Part shown: positions 34,904 through 44,652 of the stretch, one piece after another
Position numbering within the stretch: the stretch's first letter is position 1
Layout of the letters: each line of letters opens with the position of its first letter
DNA from: Calditrichota bacterium
GTDB taxonomy: Bacteria; Calditrichota; Calditrichia; Calditrichales; J004
Length of the DNA stretch: 64,000 nt
Direction of reading: 5' to 3'
Assembly: GCA_013112635.1 (NCBI GenBank)
Contig: JABFGF010000002.1
Location: forward strand, 558,001-622,000
The notes under the pieces: generated by a model
What the model was told of the DNA's origin: nothing
What the model saw: the letters and a program-made list of their open reading frames with translations, nothing else
The model's database searches: none
Position numbers and translations under genes: made by a program

Positions 34904-35178
34904 TCTGGTCCCCTGTTGCCCTTGAAGATATTAAAAGCATCCATGATTACATAGCTAAAGACTCCGTAGACCGTGCAGCCCTTTTTATAGAACGCTTGAT
35001 CGAGTCAACAGACCGCTTAACAGAGTTTCCACATTCTGGAAGGGTTATCCCTGAAATAGATAAAAATGAATGCCGGGAGATAATTTTCGGTATATACCGT
35101 ATCATGTACGATGTAGTTCCAGATGCCGTAAGAATAGCATCGGTAGTTCATTCAGCGCGGGACTGGAAACCTGAATAA
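34891..35178 (+). CDS. ParE/RelE-superfamily toxin
   Basis: A 95-residue protein with the ParE pattern: IIWSPVALEDIKSIHDYIAKDS, then FIERLIESTDRLTEFPHSGR, and the core EIIFGIYRIMYDVVPDAVRIASVVHSARDW. ParE members poison DNA gyrase; RelE members cleave mRNA. The RE-x-x-x-G-x-Y-R-I-x-Y segment is common to both, and the sequence here is closer to ParE. It starts inside the antitoxin gene. The pair sits in the accessory island after the RHS cassette. Confidence 0.88.
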   Translation: MGKIIWSPVALEDIKSIHDYIAKDSVDRAALFIERLIESTDRLTEFPHSGRVIPEIDKNECREIIFGIYRIMYDVVPDAVRIASVVHSARDWKPE

Positions 35179-35518
35179 CTTGTTCTTTGTAAAAAGCCCT
35201 CGGGAAATTTTTAGGACCGCGCATTGCTCCCCGATAAAGAATATCGGGATGTGCCACAACCACCTACCGTAAGCAGGCCTTTGGGCAAAGATTAGTTCAA
35301 ACATTTCACGACGAGAAGGCGGTATCTCTGCATTTGATACTTAGGTGCCGCTCTTTGTTTTAGAACGCACTGTTCAACATGCTCACCTTTTCCCTCCCCC
35401 ATCCTAAAACAAAATAAACTTTTGCCGAAAATGAGTTAATATTTTTAAGACTTCCTTAGCATAAATGTGTATATTAAATACATAGCTCCCTATTTTCTTC
35501 ATCATTTGAGGTAAAGGC
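35179..35518. other. intergenic region with a CCCGATA hairpin
   Basis: About 340 bases between the toxin and the giant glycosyltransferase fusion. It has a perfect stem CCCGATA/TATCGGG (35230-35248, loop AAGAA). The rest resembles fragmentary non-coding material; no ORF with family similarity, no RNA gene recognised. The right-hand part is AT-rich and probably carries the promoter for the next gene. Confidence 0.45.
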
Positions 35519-38500
35519 ATGAATGCATCTGAATTAATTTCCCATTTAAAAGCTGAAAAAATTAACACCTGGTTCGATCTCGGCCTGTTTGTTGATCGTA
35601 TCAAAGACTCGCGTGATCCTTCACCTTCGGCTAAACACAAAACATACGGTAAGTTTAAAGAGAGTATATCATCGGGAGGAATTGCTTTTGTATCCTTTTT
35701 CTATTCTGTCGATGGTGCATCTATGGAATGTGATAAATATGTCCGGGCGTTTCAGCGAATTTTGGGAGATTTTGAAGTTCATTATATTGCCGGGAAATTT
35801 TATGAAACAGGAAACCAGTTTCTTGTCCCCGGTTCAAAACAATTTCAGATGGATGAGCTTTCCGCCTTTGATGATTGGGACCTTTACAATGATTTCTTTT
35901 ATAAGAAACTGGAACGAGGAAGCAAAGTTTATAACAGCCTGATAACACGTTTCTGGGCACAGGTAATTGCTATTGTAGAAAAACTTGCAACCTATATTGA
36001 AGATCAGAACATTGGGCTTATTTACTTATTAAATATTAATTCCAACCCCGGCAATGTTTCGGAAGCGCTTGCTTTTGTATTAATTTCTGAGTTAATGGAT
36101 ATCCCGGTTATTAATAATAATCATGACTTTTATTGGGAAGGTGGCAATAGCGAGATAGACATTCAGGAAAAAAAACTAAAACCCGGGCCACGTGATCACT
36201 TTTTTAAAAATTACCATTTAGGCGAAGTTTTCTCCCTCTTAGAAATAATCTATCCCTGGGAGTCCCGCAAATGGATGTCCTTAAATATCAATCAGTCGCA
36301 ATGTGATGATTTAATTGACGAGCATGGACATAATCCTGCAAATGTTTTAACAATAAATACCTGCGTTGATGTTGAAAAATTTAAAAATGAAATAAAGGAA
36401 AGCCGCAAGACTGAAATACTAAACCAGGTCTGTCATATTTTTTCCAATGGTAGCAATGAAATTAAAATACATGCAGCCGGTTTGCATAATTTTGACTCCA
36501 ATATTGACCGAACAAAATTAAAGCCCATTTTATTTGGAATTGAAGATAAAACGTGTGATGCCTTTGAAAAAGATAATATCTTCTTACTTCAGCCAACCAG
36601 AATACTTAGGCGTAAGGCAATTGAGGTTAATTTCACGTTAATTAGAAAGCTGCTAACAGATCCCGAAGCTGCCGATTATTTTGAACAAAACGATAATCTT
36701 AAAATCACACTTTTAGTTACAGGCCCTATTGCAACAGGCCAAGTTGACTATTGGATATTTCTCATTTCAAAATTTAATGAAATGCTTTTGGGATTAGGTG
36801 AAAAATTTCGCAGCAAGGTTTTTCTTGGTTTTATGCTTAGTGCGTTTGATAAAAAAGCATTCCAGGAAAAATTTCCCCGGCCTTTAACCTTGCCAGAACT
36901 TTACAAAACATCTTCAATGATTGTACTGCCAAGCGAAACCGAAGGTCGCGGGTTGCCAATAATTGAGGCGGCTGCAAGTGGGATGCCTATTTTTTGCAGG
37001 CGCTATTATCCTGAACATGTTTTTGCACACGTCATTGGAGAAAATCTGCCAAAAAACCAAAGGCTAACCGTAACCGCATTTCGAGATCCATCACTTGGAA
37101 GTGATGAAATCGAATCTGTTAAGCGGCAAATATTTGCACCCAAAGCTTACGAGACCATAAATCAAAAAAACAAAGAAATTGTAAAACACCGCTTTAGCTT
37201 TGAAAGCCTGACCAACGAGCTTGAGAACGTCCTCCTTAAACTATTTTTACAGGTAAATTCCGGACAGGAAGACATGAACCTGGCGCAAGGGGCAATTGAA
37301 GGATATGAAACACATCTTAACCACAATAAAGTCTTTTCAGAAAATTTGATAAATACTGAAAACAGGCAATACCTGGCAGGCTATGGCCAGCTTCTGTTTA
37401 TGTTAATGCTCAAATCATTAATTGATCCAAGTTATTTCCGTGTTGAGGAAAAACGAGTTCGCGGAATGGCAATGCATTTTGCAAAAGAACTGATAGACAA
37501 TACACCGGACCCTTCTCCGATCCCAATGGACGTTATCCACAAATTTTACAATAGTGTAGATTCTCTTTTTCTGTATCGGAAAGATGAGATGGAACTCCGC
37601 TTTGATCATTCAATGGCCTATCGCCACAGAAGCAAAACCAATTATCCATATAGAACCCTGACCTCGCAGGAATTAACGGGCGTTATCAATACCTTGTACC
37701 ACCGTTTAACAGATCCGCCACCGGTAACCCGCATTGGAGGAGTTACAGAAATAAAAAAGGATTGGTACCAAAACTTAAGCGTACTTTATGAAGGAGCAAA
37801 ACTCAAAATTGATCATATCGACGATCTTGAAGAACGGCTAATGCAAAACAAACCTGTAGCATTATTTCCTGGAAAGTTTATTGAGCTTGAACTTGAATTA
37901 TTTGTTTTAGCGCCTATCCGCTTTAGGCTAAACCTTGCGGAAAATGGAAAAATTGATGAACGAACAATTGGCCGTAAAAAACTAGCCCCAATCTTTATTA
38001 TTCAACATGAACAATCTCTAGGTAATTCTGTAACTGCCGACATTTTGAAATCCTATATTTACTATAGCGGTAATATAGAGCTGATTACAGTTTTCAAACA
38101 TGGTATTTGTAAAATTATTGCCAGTAAACAAAAATCGGTTGGGCTTCATTTTTATGAGATCGGAGAATTGGCGGCCAATGCTTTAAACTTTATAAAAGAT
38201 AATAACGGCATTTTAATTACCACCGGAGACCACGCCACCATGATGACAGATATCGTTGATATCGACCGCTTTCACATTGGTAAAACAAACAACACCTTAG
38301 CAGCAAAAATTTTGGGCATTAAACTGTCCAGAGGATATGTTCAATGGGTTCCGGCGGGTCTGCGTTTTGCTCTCTCCTATCCAACACCTATTCAAACCGG
38401 AAAGGATTTTAGCAAGGCTTTAAAAGGGTTCCGTTTTCAAAAACTTTGCACCGAAATTGGACGTGAGAAAGTGCTGGAAATTTTAAAAAAGGATGCCGCC

Positions 38501-39667
38501 GAAAAAGGAAGCCCGATTAAGACAGTCTTAAAATCAATTGAAAAATCCGGTGGAAATGAAGGGCCGATATCTCACTCAGCGATAAATGGAGTTCATGCCG
38601 ATGGTTTTCCTTGGTCAGGCGCTATGGCGAGGGTAAATATTTCATCTGAAAAATCGTGGGGATTTTCGGTTGTTGAGACTAAAAATGAGCCTAAAACTGT
38701 TTTAAAGTTTGTAGAAGAATTTAATATGCAAAATGGAAGAGCTGCCCGGGTAGCCTGGAATGGAGGTTATATTTTAAATCCGGAATTGGTTGGCAAACTT
38801 GGTATTCCAGAAACGTTTATCGGCTCGCCGCTTGGTTTGATTATCTCAAATGGAGAGGTTAAATGCCCACCACTATTTAATAAGGCTGCCTTTTTGGTAA
38901 ATTCGGAAGGCCGTCTCAGCGTGGAAAGGGTAAACTGCGAATCGGGAATTAAAGTTGAATTAGCAGGTCAGGAAGTTGTCTTTTTAAAAGAAGGTTATAA
39001 TCTTGAAATGCCCGGTACCAATCCGTGCTATTACGATTTGTTATATCCACAAAACAAATTACCGGGTAATGGACGCGTTTTAATCCGTCTTGCAGGAAAC
39101 ACTGTAAAAGATATAATAAAAACTTCAGCCGGAGAAACTGTACCCGTTTTGCCTGTAGGTTTAACCCTTTCACTTCCGGCTTCTACATTTCTGGAAAAAT
39201 TGAAAATTGGAGATGAAGTTAAGCTTCATTTAAATGGTTTGGAAAATATTGTATCGGCCATTGAAGCCGGGCCGCAATTATTGATGGATGGCAAAGAGTG
39301 CCTGGATATGGAAGTTGAGGGTTGGAAAACGGAGAACTCAATAAATACACAGGCTGCCCGATTGGATTTTACCGATATGCGCGGGCCGAAGATTGCAATC
39401 GGCATAAACAAAGAGGGGAACTTATTTGTCTTAACCATTAATGGCCGAATCCGCGAATCCGTAGGAGCGACACATTTTGATATGGCTGAGATATTAAAAA
39501 AACAAGGAATGATCCAGGGTATGGGTTTTGATCCGGGTGGAAGCAGCACATTGGTTGTGGATGGCAAAACAGTTAATATTTCGCCCTATAACAGTGCTTA
39601 TGAAAAAGATGTTTATTCCCTGGCCCCTGAACCGCGAATGGTTGCCAATGCTTTTATCGTTTCATAA
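35519..39667 (+). CDS. giant GT4 glycosyltransferase / phosphodiester glycosidase fusion
   Basis: A 1382-residue protein without signal peptide. Residues about 1-600 form a GT4-like glycosyltransferase (NNNHDFYWEGGN, LLQPTRILRRKAIEV, SSMIVLPSETEGRGLPIIEA) related to the gene at 31753. Residues about 600-1020 include a helical part (YLAGYGQLLFMLMLKSLIDP) and a beta part (NNGILITTGDHATMMTDIVD) that I do not recognise. Residues about 1030-1382 match the phosphodiester glycosidase (NAGPA, DUF2233-like) domain: RAARVAWNGGYI, LGLIISNGEV and the catalytic-region MGFDPGGSSTLVVDGKTV, ending EPRMVANAFIV. It could attach and remodel a phosphate-linked or exposed sugar; this is inference. A terminator follows. 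Confidence 0.85.
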   Translation: MNASELISHLKAEKINTWFDLGLFVDRIKDSRDPSPSAKHKTYGKFKESISSGGIAFVSFFYSVDGASMECDKYVRAFQRILGDFEVHYIAGKFYETGNQFLVPGSKQFQMDELSAFDDWDLYNDFFYKKLERGSKVYNSLITRFWAQVIAIVEKLATYIEDQNIGLIYLLNINSNPGNVSEALAFVLISELMDIPVINNNHDFYWEGGNSEIDIQEKKLKPGPRDHFFKNYHLGEVFSLLEIIYPWESRKWMSLNINQSQCDDLIDEHGHNPANVLTINTCVDVEKFKNEIKESRKTEILNQVCHIFSNGSNEIKIHAAGLHNFDSNIDRTKLKPILFGIEDKTCDAFEKDNIFLLQPTRILRRKAIEVNFTLIRKLLTDPEAADYFEQNDNLKITLLVTGPIATGQVDYWIFLISKFNEMLLGLGEKFRSKVFLGFMLSAFDKKAFQEKFPRPLTLPELYKTSSMIVLPSETEGRGLPIIEAAASGMPIFCRRYYPEHVFAHVIGENLPKNQRLTVTAFRDPSLGSDEIESVKRQIFAPKAYETINQKNKEIVKHRFSFESLTNELENVLLKLFLQVNSGQEDMNLAQGAIEGYETHLNHNKVFSENLINTENRQYLAGYGQLLFMLMLKSLIDPSYFRVEEKRVRGMAMHFAKELIDNTPDPSPIPMDVIHKFYNSVDSLFLYRKDEMELRFDHSMAYRHRSKTNYPYRTLTSQELTGVINTLYHRLTDPPPVTRIGGVTEIKKDWYQNLSVLYEGAKLKIDHIDDLEERLMQNKPVALFPGKFIELELELFVLAPIRFRLNLAENGKIDERTIGRKKLAPIFIIQHEQSLGNSVTADILKSYIYYSGNIELITVFKHGICKIIASKQKSVGLHFYEIGELAANALNFIKDNNGILITTGDHATMMTDIVDIDRFHIGKTNNTLAAKILGIKLSRGYVQWVPAGLRFALSYPTPIQTGKDFSKALKGFRFQKLCTEIGREKVLEILKKDAAEKGSPIKTVLKSIEKSGGNEGPISHSAINGVHADGFPWSGAMARVNISSEKSWGFSVVETKNEPKTVLKFVEEFNMQNGRAARVAWNGGYILNPELVGKLGIPETFIGSPLGLIISNGEVKCPPLFNKAAFLVNSEGRLSVERVNCESGIKVELAGQEVVFLKEGYNLEMPGTNPCYYDLLYPQNKLPGNGRVLIRLAGNTVKDIIKTSAGETVPVLPVGLTLSLPASTFLEKLKIGDEVKLHLNGLENIVSAIEAGPQLLMDGKECLDMEVEGWKTENSINTQAARLDFTDMRGPKIAIGINKEGNLFVLTINGRIRESVGATHFDMAEILKKQGMIQGMGFDPGGSSTLVVDGKTVNISPYNSAYEKDVYSLAPEPRMVANAFIVS

Positions 39668-39674
39668 AAACACA

Positions 39675-39715
39675 AACCTTCCAGAACTACAATCCTGGAA
39701 GGTTTTTTATTTTTT
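39675..39715 (+). terminator. strong intrinsic terminator after the GT fusion gene
   Basis: Perfect 10-bp stem AACCTTCCAG/CTGGAAGGTT (39675-39684 and 39695-39704), followed by a T-rich run. It also lies just beyond the stop of the convergent propeller gene, where the A-rich left side could aid termination of that transcript. Confidence 0.9.
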
Positions 39716-39727
39716 ACTGGCTTATAA

Positions 39728-42700
39728 TTATTTTACAAGCATCATTTTGCGTGAAAGACTTTTATCTCCCGCCTGTAGAACTGCAAAGTAAATCCCCGAG
39801 CCTACAAATTCTCCCTGCTGATTTCGGCCATTCCACATTGCGCTTCTAAAACCGGATCGTTGACGTGTGTTAACCAGAGTTTTAATTTTCCGGCCAAGGA
39901 CATCATAAATTATTAAGCGTACTTTGCTATCTTTAGCCAGCGTATAATCAATGGTTGTTTCCGGATTAAATGGATTTGGATAATTTTGATGAAGCGCCAG
40001 TGTTTGTGGCAGCACTTCCGGGTTTTCTTCAATTCCCGAAACATTGTGTGTTTGAATTACAAACATACTATCCGGCCCGGGCCAATCTGTTAATGGGCTT
40101 AGATTGGTATTAAGTTCCGAAGCAGGAATTGCCCCACCGGCAATCAAATCATAAAAATGATAATCTCCACCAATATGATCCTCAAACCCAATCATTGCGC
40201 CAATATCTCCACCGGCAAAAGTACCCGCTTTAACTGGACCATAATGGTATTCAATCTTACCATCTTCTTCATAAAGACGAACCTGAAAATTTACACGGGT
40301 TGATGTTTCTTCGCTCCAATAACCCCGCAGGCTTTTATATTGAATTGCAAAAACTCTATTTGGAGAGCTTCCTAAAACCTTATAACTGATTCGTCCACCT
40401 TTACTTCCGGTGTCTGTATTTAAATCTTCCCACCAAGGTCCTAAAACTTTACTTGGGCGGCTTGTTGAGGCAAGGGAGCCATTTTGATTTGCTCCAATCT
40501 GGCCAATTTGAGCGGCTGTCGATAATCCTCTTTCACTGCCATCACTGCCTGTTCCGAGTTCTACCCATCCATTTGAACTAATTTGCACCTTATCATATTC
40601 ATAACCATCATATTTGAATTTAAAAGGAAGATTAACTTTTGCCTGCACATCATCACCTTGTGGTAATTCAGTCGGATCGGATAACTCCGTGTAAACCATG
40701 TGTTTCTTTTCATAAACAGATTTTGAAATTAATGTGGATTCAATTACCACAATATCCTGTACTGTCGTTTTTTCCGGTGTTATATAATGGATAGCATAGT
40801 TTCCGGTCTCTGTAGGTTGAAAAGATTGCTCAAATTCAAAGGGATTTTTAGCATTTGGGCCAATACAGCAAACCGTTTCATGTCCGATATAAACTTCTTC
40901 TTCATTACTATCAAATACTTGAATTGTAATTACTACAGAATCTGTAAATTCAGCATTACCAAAATTACTAACAGAGCCACCAAAATTGATTGTTGCTCCT
41001 TCAAGAATTGTACTTGCAACTGAATTAAACGAGTAAACTAAAAGCACACTCGGCTTATAGGCTAAAGGTCTTTGCCATGCACCATTCCCATGAGTGGCAA
41101 CCCTAAGTTTACGATTCGCTTTAGAAATATTTAAATCCATTGCGATTACAGCTTCTGGCAATCCTTTGGAAAACATTTGCCAGGAATCGCCTCCGTCTTT
41201 AGAAATATAAACGCCCAAGTCGTTACCAACATAAACATGCTGAGAGTTTTGTGGATCTACAACCACTGAGAGAGTTGGAACATCCGGTAAGGATCCTGTT
41301 TTGTTTTGCCAGGTAAGTCCGCCGTCTTCCGTTTTAAAAACATGGCCTGTACCAAAACCACTAAAAACTATATAAGCTATATCCTGATTGTTTGGATCAA
41401 TAAATATGTCAGATGGATAACGATCTGGTAGAGTTGAGGTAATGTCTTCCCAGGTTGTGCCGCCGTTTGTTGTTCGATAGACATGTGCTCTTGTAACGGT
41501 TGGTGCTGTTGCAGCAATAACAAAATCATCATTTTGGGCAGAGATAGCTATAGAAAGAAATGAGTTGCCATCAAAAGATGAACCATTATCTGTTGCACTC
41601 CACAATTCAGCTGCATTGGTTGTTTTAAAAATAGTTTGTCTGCCGGCATATAATACATCCGGATTGGTTTCTGAAATTGCATAGGGTGCTATAAAAGCCG
41701 CGCCACCGGTATTAATTCCATTTGTTGCTGAGATAAAACTCTGACCTCTGTTTGTAGATTTTTGAATATTTCCTCTTTGCCAGGATCCATAAATAGTATT
41801 GTCATCCAGGGCATTCATCGCAGTCCAACTGCCATCGCCGCCTATAACCCGAACCCAATCTTTACTGCCGTAGGTAATAACTGTATTGTTATCCTGAAGT
41901 CCGCCAATGGCCAGAGTAGAATCTTGGTGTGAGCTGGAGAAGCCGCCGTAAAATTGTGATGTAATCAGTCCGTACCCAATATTGGAATAGTTCGAACCAA
42001 AATCCGTACTACGGTAAACACCACCGTCATTGGCAATATATAATGTACCCGGATTTTTCGGATCGTGTGCATAATTGTGATGATCAACGTGAGGCCCGCT
42101 AATTTGGGTTATACTGTTTCCACCATTTTCTGACTTATAGATTTGAACACCAGCATGAACAACTTGGTTACTGTCTTCCGGATGAACCGCTACCCAATGG
42201 GCAAAAAAGCCCTGATAGGTTTGAACATCAATAACATCCGAATTATATTTCTGAACCCATGTTGTACCAAAATCTTCGGTTTTAAATAATCCCTGTCCAG
42301 TTAAACTATCCGCAACTGAAGCAAAAATTGTATTTGGATTGGATGCATATGCATCAATAAGTGTCTTACCAGAAAAATCAGGCGCATTCTGCAGTTTGTC
42401 CCATGTAGCACCGGCATCTAAACTTCGGTATAAACCGGTACCCGGGCTTCCCAGGTTTCCACAGGAAATAAGCACTTTTGATGTATCCTCTGTATGGATA
42501 ACAATATCTTCAACCATCAGGTTCTCGAAAACCAAGTCCCAGTCTTCTCCGCCATTAACACTTTTATAAACACCCTCTGATGTGCCGGCATAAATGCTTT
42601 GCGGATTTTGTGGATTTATTTCCAAAACCTGAACGCCTTTTTGTTGAGCAGTAGTCCAGTCAAGACTTTTTTTCCAGGTTTTTCCACCATCTTCAGATTT

Positions 42701-43246
42701 TAAAATCCCAATGCCGTATGTTCCGCGTGTGGTCCGGATAACTAACCCACCTATTGATTTATTATATCCATAAACCTCGCCAGTACCGATATAAACATTA
42801 TTTGTATCTACCGGATCAATCGCAATTGCCATAACCCCAAGAACAGGAAATCCTGTTGTAATTCTGTGCCAGCCAGTACCGTTAACAGCATCGTAGGTAC
42901 GCCAAAGTCCACCACTGGCAGATCCTGCATAAAGAGTCTTTTCGTCAACCGGGTTCACAGCCAGGCTAATCATTCGTCCCGGAACATTATCCGGGCCCAT
43001 ATTCTTCCATTCTGCCAATGAATCATCCACACTTAGCCCAGATTTATTTAGTTGAAGTTTTGATTTTGCAAAGCCCTCGTACATTGCTTTTTGGGAAATG
43101 TCTTTTTCAGGATATGCACGGGATGCTGTCCAGAATTTTAAGGCTTTATAAGCACCGGAAATTCTTGGTTGTTCTTTCTTTTGCGTTAAATAAAACGTGA
43201 AGCCTGCCATTAATATTAATACAAAGAATATGATTTTCTTAGACAT
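39728..43246 (-). CDS. giant secreted BNR/sortilin-like propeller protein with T9SS sorting domain
   Basis: A 1172-residue exported protein. An N-terminal hydrophobic segment (IIFFVLILMAGFTFYLT) is followed by at least eight repeats of the type SEDGGKTWKKS / SVNGGEDWDLVFENL / TEDFGTTWVQKY / SKDGGDSWQMFSKGL, as in BNR/Asp-box or Vps10/sortilin propellers (about 100-720). Then beta-sandwich domains, a nidogen-like section (KVQISSNGWVELGTGSDG) and a C-terminal type A sorting domain (NYPNPFNPETTIDYTL ... SGIYFAVLQ). Secretion by T9SS to the surface is likely; function unknown (adhesin or degradative enzyme scaffold). GGGGGAA precedes the ATG. Confidence 0.9.
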   Translation of the reverse strand: MSKKIIFFVLILMAGFTFYLTQKKEQPRISGAYKALKFWTASRAYPEKDISQKAMYEGFAKSKLQLNKSGLSVDDSLAEWKNMGPDNVPGRMISLAVNPVDEKTLYAGSASGGLWRTYDAVNGTGWHRITTGFPVLGVMAIAIDPVDTNNVYIGTGEVYGYNKSIGGLVIRTTRGTYGIGILKSEDGGKTWKKSLDWTTAQQKGVQVLEINPQNPQSIYAGTSEGVYKSVNGGEDWDLVFENLMVEDIVIHTEDTSKVLISCGNLGSPGTGLYRSLDAGATWDKLQNAPDFSGKTLIDAYASNPNTIFASVADSLTGQGLFKTEDFGTTWVQKYNSDVIDVQTYQGFFAHWVAVHPEDSNQVVHAGVQIYKSENGGNSITQISGPHVDHHNYAHDPKNPGTLYIANDGGVYRSTDFGSNYSNIGYGLITSQFYGGFSSSHQDSTLAIGGLQDNNTVITYGSKDWVRVIGGDGSWTAMNALDDNTIYGSWQRGNIQKSTNRGQSFISATNGINTGGAAFIAPYAISETNPDVLYAGRQTIFKTTNAAELWSATDNGSSFDGNSFLSIAISAQNDDFVIAATAPTVTRAHVYRTTNGGTTWEDITSTLPDRYPSDIFIDPNNQDIAYIVFSGFGTGHVFKTEDGGLTWQNKTGSLPDVPTLSVVVDPQNSQHVYVGNDLGVYISKDGGDSWQMFSKGLPEAVIAMDLNISKANRKLRVATHGNGAWQRPLAYKPSVLLVYSFNSVASTILEGATINFGGSVSNFGNAEFTDSVVITIQVFDSNEEEVYIGHETVCCIGPNAKNPFEFEQSFQPTETGNYAIHYITPEKTTVQDIVVIESTLISKSVYEKKHMVYTELSDPTELPQGDDVQAKVNLPFKFKYDGYEYDKVQISSNGWVELGTGSDGSERGLSTAAQIGQIGANQNGSLASTSRPSKVLGPWWEDLNTDTGSKGGRISYKVLGSSPNRVFAIQYKSLRGYWSEETSTRVNFQVRLYEEDGKIEYHYGPVKAGTFAGGDIGAMIGFEDHIGGDYHFYDLIAGGAIPASELNTNLSPLTDWPGPDSMFVIQTHNVSGIEENPEVLPQTLALHQNYPNPFNPETTIDYTLAKDSKVRLIIYDVLGRKIKTLVNTRQRSGFRSAMWNGRNQQGEFVGSGIYFAVLQAGDKSLSRKMMLVK

Positions 43247-43458
43247 AGTTCCCCCGATATAGTTTTAGAATTTGAGGTTCGAATAAATAGAATATAAAAT
43301 AAATAAAAAGTATCAAAAGTCCTTATAGAAATTAGCTAAATGAACAATTTTTATTTAAACCGTTGCTAAGGCTTGTTAAGCTGAGTTTTATCCCGGTTGT
43401 TTCTGTTTTTAAAAATAGATACCTTTTTGAGAACCGATATTAAATAAACTTATTTAAA

Positions 43459-44073
43459 ATGAACAAATCTACTACCCTAAAACCTGATGACTATCTTGTG
43501 CCTAAATCAAAACATCAGCATGAAATAAAAGTTAAAGGATCTCGTTTTTTATGCACTGTTATTCCATGTGCTTCAAAAAAGGAAGCTGAAGAGGAATACG
43601 CTGCAATCAAAAAAAAATATTACGATGCGACCCATAATTGTTTTGCCTGGCGCATAAATCAGGAAGAGTTTCGCTACTCGGATGATGGTGAACCTTCCGG
43701 AACTGCCGGAAAACCAATTTTACAGGCAATTGATGGAAAAGAGTTGAAAGAAGTTTTATGTATAGTTACGCGCTATTATGGTGGAACAAAACTTGGAACC
43801 GGCGGATTGATACGTGCTTATGGCGATAGTACAGTGCAAGCATTGACAAATACTCCAATTAAAATAAAAACCCATTGGGCAGAAGTTAATATCGAATTTG
43901 ATTATACATTTGAAAATTTGATACGGCGAACACTTGCAGAATTTAATGGCAAAATTGAAGACTCTGATTATAGTGAGATCGTGAAAATGAGGCTGGCTCT
44001 GCCTCAAAGTGTATGTGATTCTTTCAAATCCAAAATATTAGAAACAACAAACTCCCAGATTAATATTTCATGA
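43459..44073 (+). CDS. yigZ: YigZ/IMPACT family protein
   Basis: A 204-residue protein of the UPF0029/IMPACT family. Landmarks: KGSRFLCTVIPCASKKEAEE, the signature DATHNCFAWRI, FRYSDDGEPSGTAGKPIL and VTRYYGGTKLGTGGLIRAYG, then the C-terminal ferredoxin-like DUF1949 domain (FDYTFENLIRR). In eukaryotes IMPACT regulates translation through GCN1; the bacterial role is unknown. Length and motifs are normal. No ribosome site is obvious, and the gene is divergent from the secreted BNR-like gene. Confidence 0.95.
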   Translation: MNKSTTLKPDDYLVPKSKHQHEIKVKGSRFLCTVIPCASKKEAEEEYAAIKKKYYDATHNCFAWRINQEEFRYSDDGEPSGTAGKPILQAIDGKELKEVLCIVTRYYGGTKLGTGGLIRAYGDSTVQALTNTPIKIKTHWAEVNIEFDYTFENLIRRTLAEFNGKIEDSDYSEIVKMRLALPQSVCDSFKSKILETTNSQINIS

Positions 44074-44077
44074 TTTT

Positions 44078-44116
44078 GGACATTTTTCTTGATAATTCGG
44101 ACAAATGTCTTATATT
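44078..44116 (+). promoter_or_regulatory. promoter and likely autoregulatory operator of the Xre/RES pair
   Basis: -35 TTGATA (44089-44094), 16-base spacer, -10 TATATT (44111-44116). A perfect 7-base inverted repeat, GACATTT (44079-44085) and AAATGTC (44103-44109), brackets the -35 element and abuts the -10, a natural place for antitoxin binding. The ribosome site GGAG is at 44133-44136. Confidence 0.65.
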
Positions 44117-44143
44117 GTGGTGTGGATGAAATGGAGCAAAAAA

Positions 44144-44587
44144 ATGTACCAATCCGAAAAGCACGATTTTGAAAGTATTTCCGATCTAATCGTGGAATAC
44201 AGCCCAAGTATAAAAAGCAATATCGCCATTGCGCTGGAGGCAAATAAAGGCATAGATGCACATACATTTTTTGATATTGTAAAATTGTCCGGCTACTCCA
44301 AAGATGAAATGGCCCAGGTTTTTAGTACATCTGTAAAAACGTTTTCCCGGTACGAGAAAGAAAATAAAAAATTAGGCCCTTTGCGTAGTGAGCTTATCTT
44401 AAAAATTATGGCCCTTTTCAAAAAGGGCATTGAGGTTTTTGGCAGCCTTGATAGTTTTAAATCCTGGCTTGGTAAACCTGCTTTTGGTCTTGGTAATAAC
44501 ACTCCGTTTTCGTTAATCCATACCTCAACCGGTATTGACTTGGTTCATGATGAACTGGTTCGCATCGAGTTTGGAGATTTGGCTTAA
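44144..44587 (+). CDS. antitoxin, Xre/MbcA/ParS family (DUF2384)
   Basis: A 147-residue antitoxin of the RES-Xre class. The start is ATG 44144 with GGAG 7 bases upstream; an ATG at 44105 overlaps the promoter and is unlikely. The N-terminal helical Xre-like domain (TFFDIVKLSGYSKDEMAQVF and STSVKTFSRYEKENKKL) is followed by the MbcA/ParS toxin-binding domain (ELILKIMALFKKGIEVFGS ... FKSWLGKPAFGLGNNTPFSL). It should neutralise the RES toxin and repress its own promoter. The toxin gene follows after 135 bases. Confidence 0.9.
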   Translation: MYQSEKHDFESISDLIVEYSPSIKSNIAIALEANKGIDAHTFFDIVKLSGYSKDEMAQVFSTSVKTFSRYEKENKKLGPLRSELILKIMALFKKGIEVFGSLDSFKSWLGKPAFGLGNNTPFSLIHTSTGIDLVHDELVRIEFGDLA

Positions 44588-44624
44588 TACCAGAATATGC
44601 TTCTTTCCAAATGGATAGCATTTT

Positions 44625-44652
44625 AACACAGAGGTCGCAGAGAGCACAGAGA
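44625..44652 (+). repeat. CACAGAG-type intergenic repeat remnant
   Basis: AACACAGAGGTCGCAGAG followed by AGCACAGAGAA, a short tandem of CACAGAG-like units in the gap between antitoxin and toxin. It resembles a widespread bacterial intergenic repeat. Only copy noticed in the window. Confidence 0.4.
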
